Source: Delphinus delphis
Taxonomy: Eukaryota > Chordata > Mammalia > Artiodactyla > Delphinidae
Length of the DNA: 64,000 nucleotides
Reading direction: 5' to 3'
Assembly: GCF_949987515.2 (NCBI RefSeq)
Contig: NC_082689.1
Span: 102,772,957 to 102,836,956 of the forward strand
The notes beneath the pieces were generated by a model. The model worked only from the letters and a program-made list of their open reading frames with translations. It made no database searches and was not told the origin of the DNA. Position numbers and translations under genes: made by a program. Below, one piece after another: positions 58,936 through 64,000 of the stretch (positions within the stretch are counted from its first letter, which is position 1; each line of letters starts with the position of its first letter).

Positions 58936-59317
58936 TGTTATGGACTGAGTTGTGTGCCCCACAATTCTTATGTTGAGGCTCCAACCCCAGAACTGCAGAA
59001 TGTGACTATATGTGGCGATAGGTCTTTAAAGAGGTAATTAAGGTAAAATGAGGTCATTGGGGTAGACCCCAATCCAAGATGACTTGTGTCCTTAAAAGAA
59101 AAGGAGATTAAGACACAGACATGTACAGAAGGAGCACCATGTGGAGACACAGGGACAAGGCGGCCACATCTACAAGCCAGGGAAGGAGGCCTCAGAAGAA
59201 ACCAAGCCTGCTGACACCATGATCTTGGACTTCCAGTCTCTAGAACTCTGAGACAATATTTCTGTTGTTTAAATTGCCAGTCTGCGGTGCTTTGTTATGG
59301 CAGCCCTAGCAAACTTG
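58936..59317 (+). mobile_element. MaLR/MLT1-like solo LTR nested in L2
   Basis: Begins TGTTATGGACTGAGTTGTGT. It contains 'tcttatgttgaggctcc', 'aagaggtaattaagg', 'cttgatctt'-like ATGATCTTGGACTTCCAGTC and 'gcggtgctttgttatggcagccc'. These are the usual landmarks of this LTR class in order. No internal coding region is attached. The subfamily name and right edge are uncertain. It is a host-fixed ancient retroelement LTR. Confidence 0.75.
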
Positions 59318-59600
59318 GGCTTAGGTTAGGGTTAGGGCTGTGGTCCTAAAGACAGTGAGAAGTAAAGTGGTCAAGTCCAGGACTTTGGAAGAGAACTGAC
59401 AATTCTTATTAATGAATTAGATGTGGAGTGTGAGGGAAAGAGAATAATGAAGGCTACTCTTAGATCTAAAGACTGAACATTTGGGTGGCTGCTGGTACCA
59501 TTACAGAAATAGGGGAGAAATCCAGAGCTCTGTTTGGGCTAGGTTAGGTTGAGGTATGTCTTAGGTTCAGGAAACTGCAAAGAAATCTCATGGGCCTCCT
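59318..59600 (-). repeat. Antisense L2-type element, second part
   Basis: Continues after the LTR: 'gaattagatgtggagtgtgagggaaagagaataatgaagg', 'gggtggctgctggtaccattacag', 'aataggggagaaatcc'. This matches the downstream part of the same pattern. Confidence 0.65.
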
Positions 59601-60479
59601 ACATGCTCCCAAGGGATGCAAGTTCCTTTTCCTCTGCTGCTAGAGATTCTCTAGAAGAAATGTTGGTGAAACATCATTTTAACTAAGACATGACAGCTCC
59701 CAATTTCATGTGCAGCTCATTTTATTATTTTTAGAATAATTGTTAAAGTTATTCCTTTGGTTTAGTAGAAATTGACCTCTTTGTAAATTCCATCCATCAG
59801 AATTCATCCAACCACTGGACAAAACAGAACAAATCTATTCTCTCACTTAATGGCTTCTAGTAATTACACACTTGTAATTAAAACCAATCCTCCTACAGAA
59901 AATAAGTAGAAGAGATGAAAAAAGTGTTTGTAAGAGCTACTGAAGTAATAAAGAAGTTCCAGGCTAAAACTCAGGAGAAAATGGAAATCTAAAGACATAA
60001 TTTGGTAGGGGTTGCTTTTCCCCTGTGAGCAGACATTCACCTTGGGTGAAGGGTAGGGGGACTAAGCAGTACTCCCCTGGTTTTTAGCCTCATGTGGCTA
60101 AAGAGACAAGAGCTGGATTCTAGAGCCAGCCAAAGGGGAGTGATGGGGAGCTAGTAAATGCCCCCACATTTTAGGTGCAACCCCAAAGGACTATGCCTGA
60201 GAAATAAAGGTGAATCAGAAATAAACCAACCGTGACATAGGAAGATTCATGTCATCTGAATAGCCCTTAAAATCTTAAGTTATAAAGCTGAGTTAAGGTG
60301 ATCCTTAATTGCTGGTTTCCCTGGTATCTGTCAGAAACAACAAAAATCCTTCTGGGAAAGAGGTAGCCTCACTTTTGGTTTCACCATTTTTTCCACAAAC
60401 AAGTTTGTAGTACAATTATGAGAACACAATCAAAAGAAAAGTAAGTATACAGAGATGTAAGACAAAATGATTGATAATA
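59601..60479. other. Unassigned unique sequence
   Basis: No gene or repeat recognised. Confidence 0.4.
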
Positions 60480-60860
60480 AATAGAAATAACAGAAGATAG
60501 AATCAGATCCGTAGGCTCTCCAGTTATCAAATTTATGAGATAAAGACTTTTAAGTAACAATCCCTTCTATATTCAAGAAGATAAAAGGCAGAATTAGAAA
60601 TTTCACTAGAGAACTGAAAATATAAAAAATAACCAAAAAATAAAATGGAAATTCTATAACTGGAAAGCCACATGATAAAAACCCAAATGAGAAGTTTAAC
60701 AACAAAACAGTCAGTTAATTGGAGTCCCATAGAAGAAAAGAGTGAAAAGGGTAGAAGCAATATTTGAAGACAAAAATGGCTGAGAATTTTCTAAAACTGA
60801 TGAAGAACACCAGTTGATAGATTTAAGAAGCCTAAGATTTTAAAGACTGACATCATCTTC
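60480..60860 (+). repeat. Ancient L1 5' region remnant
   Basis: 'aatggaaattctataactgg', 'ggagtcccatagaagaaaag', 'gagaattttctaaaactgatg' and 'gatttaagaagcctaag' match old L1M-type 5' text (aaaactgatgaaagacatcaa ... gattcaagaagc). Confidence 0.55.
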
Positions 60861-61689
60861 TCTGTAAGTCTCTCTTTTCCATGCACAATAAACCCACGAG
60901 TTTCCATATATGGCACTGTATCCCGCTTCTTCATCTCCAAGCACTGAGGCATCTGCATTCCTCCTCAAATGTGGTATCTTTAGTAAAATCCATTGCTTCA
61001 GATGCAATTTAACCACCATCAGGTACAAGATGATCGACTCATCCCTAACTGGAACTATAAACACGTATTAAAACAATCTAAGTTGTGAGTATTTTGTTCT
61101 CATATCCTCATCTCTTTCTTCTCTACTTCTCTTCAACTTTAATACTTTTTCTGTTATATACAAGAACAATGAAAAAATTTTCTACCCAATGCTTTTTGGA
61201 AATCAGAATCCTCTAAATTTGCTGAAGATGTGCCATCCCTGTAACCCTGAATGAAAAAGAAGCAAGATTAGCTTGGTGTGACATGTTCCTAGTGAACCTA
61301 TGCTGATGACTAGAAATCACCACATGATTTTCAAAATGCCAACAAACTGCCTATTTAACAATGTATTCTGACATCAACCAAGGGTAAACACAATTCTACT
61401 AATTCTTGAAACAATTCCTGTCTCATTAACAAAAATAAGTATATAATTTGACCATCTCAACTATTCTTGAAACTTTTCAGGGTTTGTTGACTACGAGATA
61501 AGTTACATTTGCAAGTTCTTTTCACAGTCTAGGATAGAACCCATCTGGGTCCAGACACCCCAAATCACCTACGAGGTCTAGAAGCTCTCTTACTAACTCC
61601 ATCACAGACCTTGCCCCATGTCACATTTCCTTTCTATGCTTGATCTGTATTTTCCAAGCAACCACAATGAATAAGAGACAGCTCTAATA
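60861..61689. other. Unassigned unique sequence
   Basis: No gene or repeat recognised. Confidence 0.4.
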
Positions 61690-62070
61690 AGTGGATCATC
61701 CTAACGTCTCCTTTGGAACACAGTGAAAACTGCTACCTCTGCCTGAAATGTTCCCCTCTCCCTGCCCCGTCCCACGTGTCCTAGTTAATTCACAGTCATC
61801 AATCCAGATGCATCACACGTGCCCCAGCAACCATCTGAGCAGCTTTTTGAACTCCGCATTCTGCGTTAGAGGCTTCTCTCTGGAATCATACAGCACCCAT
61901 GTCTTGCCTGCATCATAGCACTTACAAATCGTACTGTAATCATGCTTCTCTTGTTTGTATTCTCAGCTGAACTGCATGCAAGTTGAGGGCAGGGACAAGT
62001 TCTTATGCACTGTGTCACATGCATTAGTATGTAGTGTAATGTCTGGCATATGTGACAACTAAGAAACTGG
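61690..62070 (+). repeat. L2 3' end
   Basis: 'ctacctctgcctgaaatgttcccctctccctgcc', 'catagcacttacaaatc', 'gcaagttgagggcagggacaagttc', 'agtgtaatgtctggcatatgtg' follow L2 order. Confidence 0.8.
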
Positions 62071-62469
62071 TTTTTGGATTCATGTTGAAATGTTAGAATC
62101 TGGGTGGCAGCTGAAATTGAGTAAGAAGGAAAAATAATGATGGGTGCAAAGAAAGATGTTTACAATTCCAGAAAGAGGACAGAAATATATGAGGTTCATT
62201 TTCATTAACTGCGGACTCTGGAAAACCTGCATCAATGCAGAATCAAGCTGATTTAAAAGACCCAGGAAATAATCATGGATGTGCCTGATGACTTAGTTAC
62301 AAAGATGTTAACCTCACTATTATTTTGAATATTAAATGGTATTTATTTAATGTAATACTATTTATTAATTGTGTAATTATTATGTTTATACCTAATATTA
62401 GAATCATAATTGATTTGATTTATTAATACATAAAAACAATTTAAATAATTATGTTCAATCATTAATCTT
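62071..62469. other. AT-rich unassigned sequence
   Basis: Very AT-rich around 62320-62470. No gene or named repeat. Confidence 0.4.
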
Positions 62470-62830
62470 GAAAATGATTTAAATATCTAATACTAGGGGA
62501 TTGGTTAAATTAATCAATGTACAATAATACAATAGGATAGTATGTATATCCATTCATTTTAAAAGGTTATGAAATTGTGTATTTATTGACAGGTAAATAT
62601 TTTCATAATTAAAAGTATGTGAAAGTTGCAAAACAGTGCATATAAATGGAATATTAAATGGTATATAAAAATGCAAGGATACATAACTTTATGAAGGGAT
62701 TACAGGTGGCTGAAATTGTTTTCTTAAAACTCACCTGTATTTTCTGAAGTTTGTTCAGGCAAAATTGTTCAGTAAACATGTGATGTTTTGTAAAAAGAAT
62801 AAAAGTACAACTTTAAAAATGCTTAGGGTC
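62470..62830 (+). repeat. Ancient L1 3' remnant
   Basis: 'aatactaggggattggttaaattaatcaatgtacaataatac' and 'ctcacctgtattttctgaag' match old L1 3' text (aggggattggttaaataaattatgg). Confidence 0.65.
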
Positions 62831-63268
62831 AGCGTCTACCATATCTTCCTATCTACTGGGTTACTGGAAGACTCAAACAAGATAAATATGCATGAACACA
62901 GTAAGCAAACTAAAATGTTTTTGAAGCCTTGTTATTAACATTATAAATATGATCAATAATACTTTTGGTGATTTGGTCCTGGGGGAAAGCAAACCCTATA
63001 ATATAAAGGTTGGTGAGTCCCAGGTAGCTAGGTGGTCCTGGATTCCCCGCGCAGTGCTGAGAATAAATCTGCAGCCACTGGGTGAGACCAGGTTTGAGGC
63101 CCTGAGTCAGCACCCAGGCCAGCCTCTCTGTAGCAGCCACACCTGCCCATGTTCCCAGCCCATCTATAGACAGAACCCTTTGTGATTCTGTTGACTCCCC
63201 TCTTGTCAAAGTTGATTTCATCTCCAAAAGCCAACCCCTTGGATTTGTTCAGAGCTGTATTACTTTTA
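62831..63268. other. Unassigned unique sequence
   Basis: Frames at 62910-63234 show no domain. No repeat recognised. Confidence 0.4.
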
Positions 63269-63281
63269 AAACCCCAGTCAG

Positions 63282-63499
63282 GGGCTTCCCTGGTGGTGCA
63301 GTGGTTGAGAGTCCGCCTGCCGATGCAGGGGACACAGGTTCCTGTTCCAGCTCAGGAAGATCCCACATGCCGCAGAGCGGCTGGACCCGTGAGCCATGGC
63401 TGCTGAGCCTGCGTGTCTGGAGCCTGTGCTCCGCAACGGGAGAGGCCACAACAGTGAGAAGCCCGCATACCAAAAAAAAAAAAAAAAGAAAGAAAGAAA
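63282..63499 (+). mobile_element. CHR-type tRNA SINE
   Basis: Starts GGGCTTCCCTGGTGGTGCAG. The B-box region is GGTTCCTGTTCC, altered from GGTTCGTGCCC, so its own Pol III promoter is probably weakened. The 3' part ends GTGAGAAGCCCGCATACC, and the tail is A15 then (GAAA)n. AAACCCCAGTCAG (63269-63281) and AAAACCCAGTCAG (63500-63512) are target-site duplications. Confidence 0.95.
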
Positions 63500-63512
63500 A
63501 AAACCCAGTCAG

Positions 63513-64000
63513 CTTTAGAGAATGGCCACCTCCCCTCCCTGGATAGGCTGATCCAGCGCTCATTTACTCCAGGAGAAATTTACGCTTCTCTTCTCACCAG
63601 CTCCCTGGTCCTTGCTAATTCCCTAATCATATTGAATTATTTGGAGTTTACTGTGTCATCTGTGGTCACCTACAGATTCCCTCACTTCATTACTCCTTGG
63701 CCAAACTGTCTTTGGAGTGCTCCTGTGACAGATTTATATTCTGAGCAAAAGACAGGAATGCGTTTCTCTGCTTTTCCTTTGCTTGTACCACATAAAAATG
63801 TCCTAGGTTACTCCCAGGCAGGAGCGGAGGGTCAGACCTTGTTCAAAGAGGGCTCCCAGAGAGGAATCTTCTCAAAGGGAAGGTGGCCGGTAAGGGCATG
63901 GGATTAGCCAACCAAGGGCCTGATTCCTGAGAGGTGTGTTTAAACTTCAACGTGCCTCTTGATAGCAAAATGACTTAATTTTTCTGTAGAAACATCAGTT
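63513..64000. other. Unassigned unique sequence
   Basis: A 91-codon plus frame at 63632-63907 has no domain. No repeat recognised. Confidence 0.4.

Noticed and set aside
59321..59337. Telomere-like TTAGGTTAGGGTTAGGG
   Set aside because: Under three units, beside a degenerate LTR end. Too short to indicate an interstitial telomere.

Overview
This window looks like non-coding nuclear DNA from a toothed whale or a close cetacean relative. Six copies of one tRNA-derived SINE carry the body typical of the cetacean CHR family. They have a Pol III A box and B box, the motif TGGCGCAGTGGTTGAG, a 3' part ending in GTGAGAGGCCCGCGTAC, and a poly(A) tail. One older CHR-1-like SINE lies on the minus strand near 21.7 kb. 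The LINE-1 3' ends match the cetartiodactyl type (CTGATTCACTTTGCTGTACA, then ACTCCAATAAA). The ancient background is placental-mammal: MIR, L2, MER5-like hAT remnants and a MaLR-type LTR. No gene is recognisable. The open frames outside LINE-1 are about as long as chance would give, or lie inside SINEs and simple repeats. The assignment rests on recognised repeat consensus sequences, since no search could be run.

Layout. 1-7.2 kb: an ancient L1, mixed unique DNA, a truncated L1 with target-site duplications (TSDs), a 489-bp purine tract and L2 pieces. 7.2-15.0 kb: two large L1 copies head to head, a younger one on the minus strand (7212-11380) and an older one on the plus strand (11381-15000), each carrying a later SINE. 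15-27 kb: ancient repeats, a SINE, unique stretches that resemble conserved non-coding DNA, a CHR-1-like SINE, a 116-bp direct duplication 1.3 kb apart, and microsatellites. 27-36.5 kb: two L1 insertions with inverted 5' ends, the first also carrying a probable 3' transduction, with unique enhancer-like DNA between them. 36.5-53 kb: MER5, MIR and L2 fragments, a SINE, a truncated L1, and a third L1 with an inverted 5' end. 53-64 kb: dense MIR and L2, a MaLR LTR nested in antisense L2, old L1 relics and a last SINE.

Nothing here works as an operon or pathway. The window records retrotransposition by L1 reverse transcriptase, which also mobilises the SINEs. The best-supported unusual features are the L1 at 27080-27484 (5' inversion plus 3' transduction between 15-bp TSDs), three twin-primed L1 insertions in 64 kb, the near-identical 116-bp repeats at 22170 and 23494, and the long homopurine tract. 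I found no undescribed gene system. Three exon-like segments and four enhancer-like stretches are listed as weak leads only.
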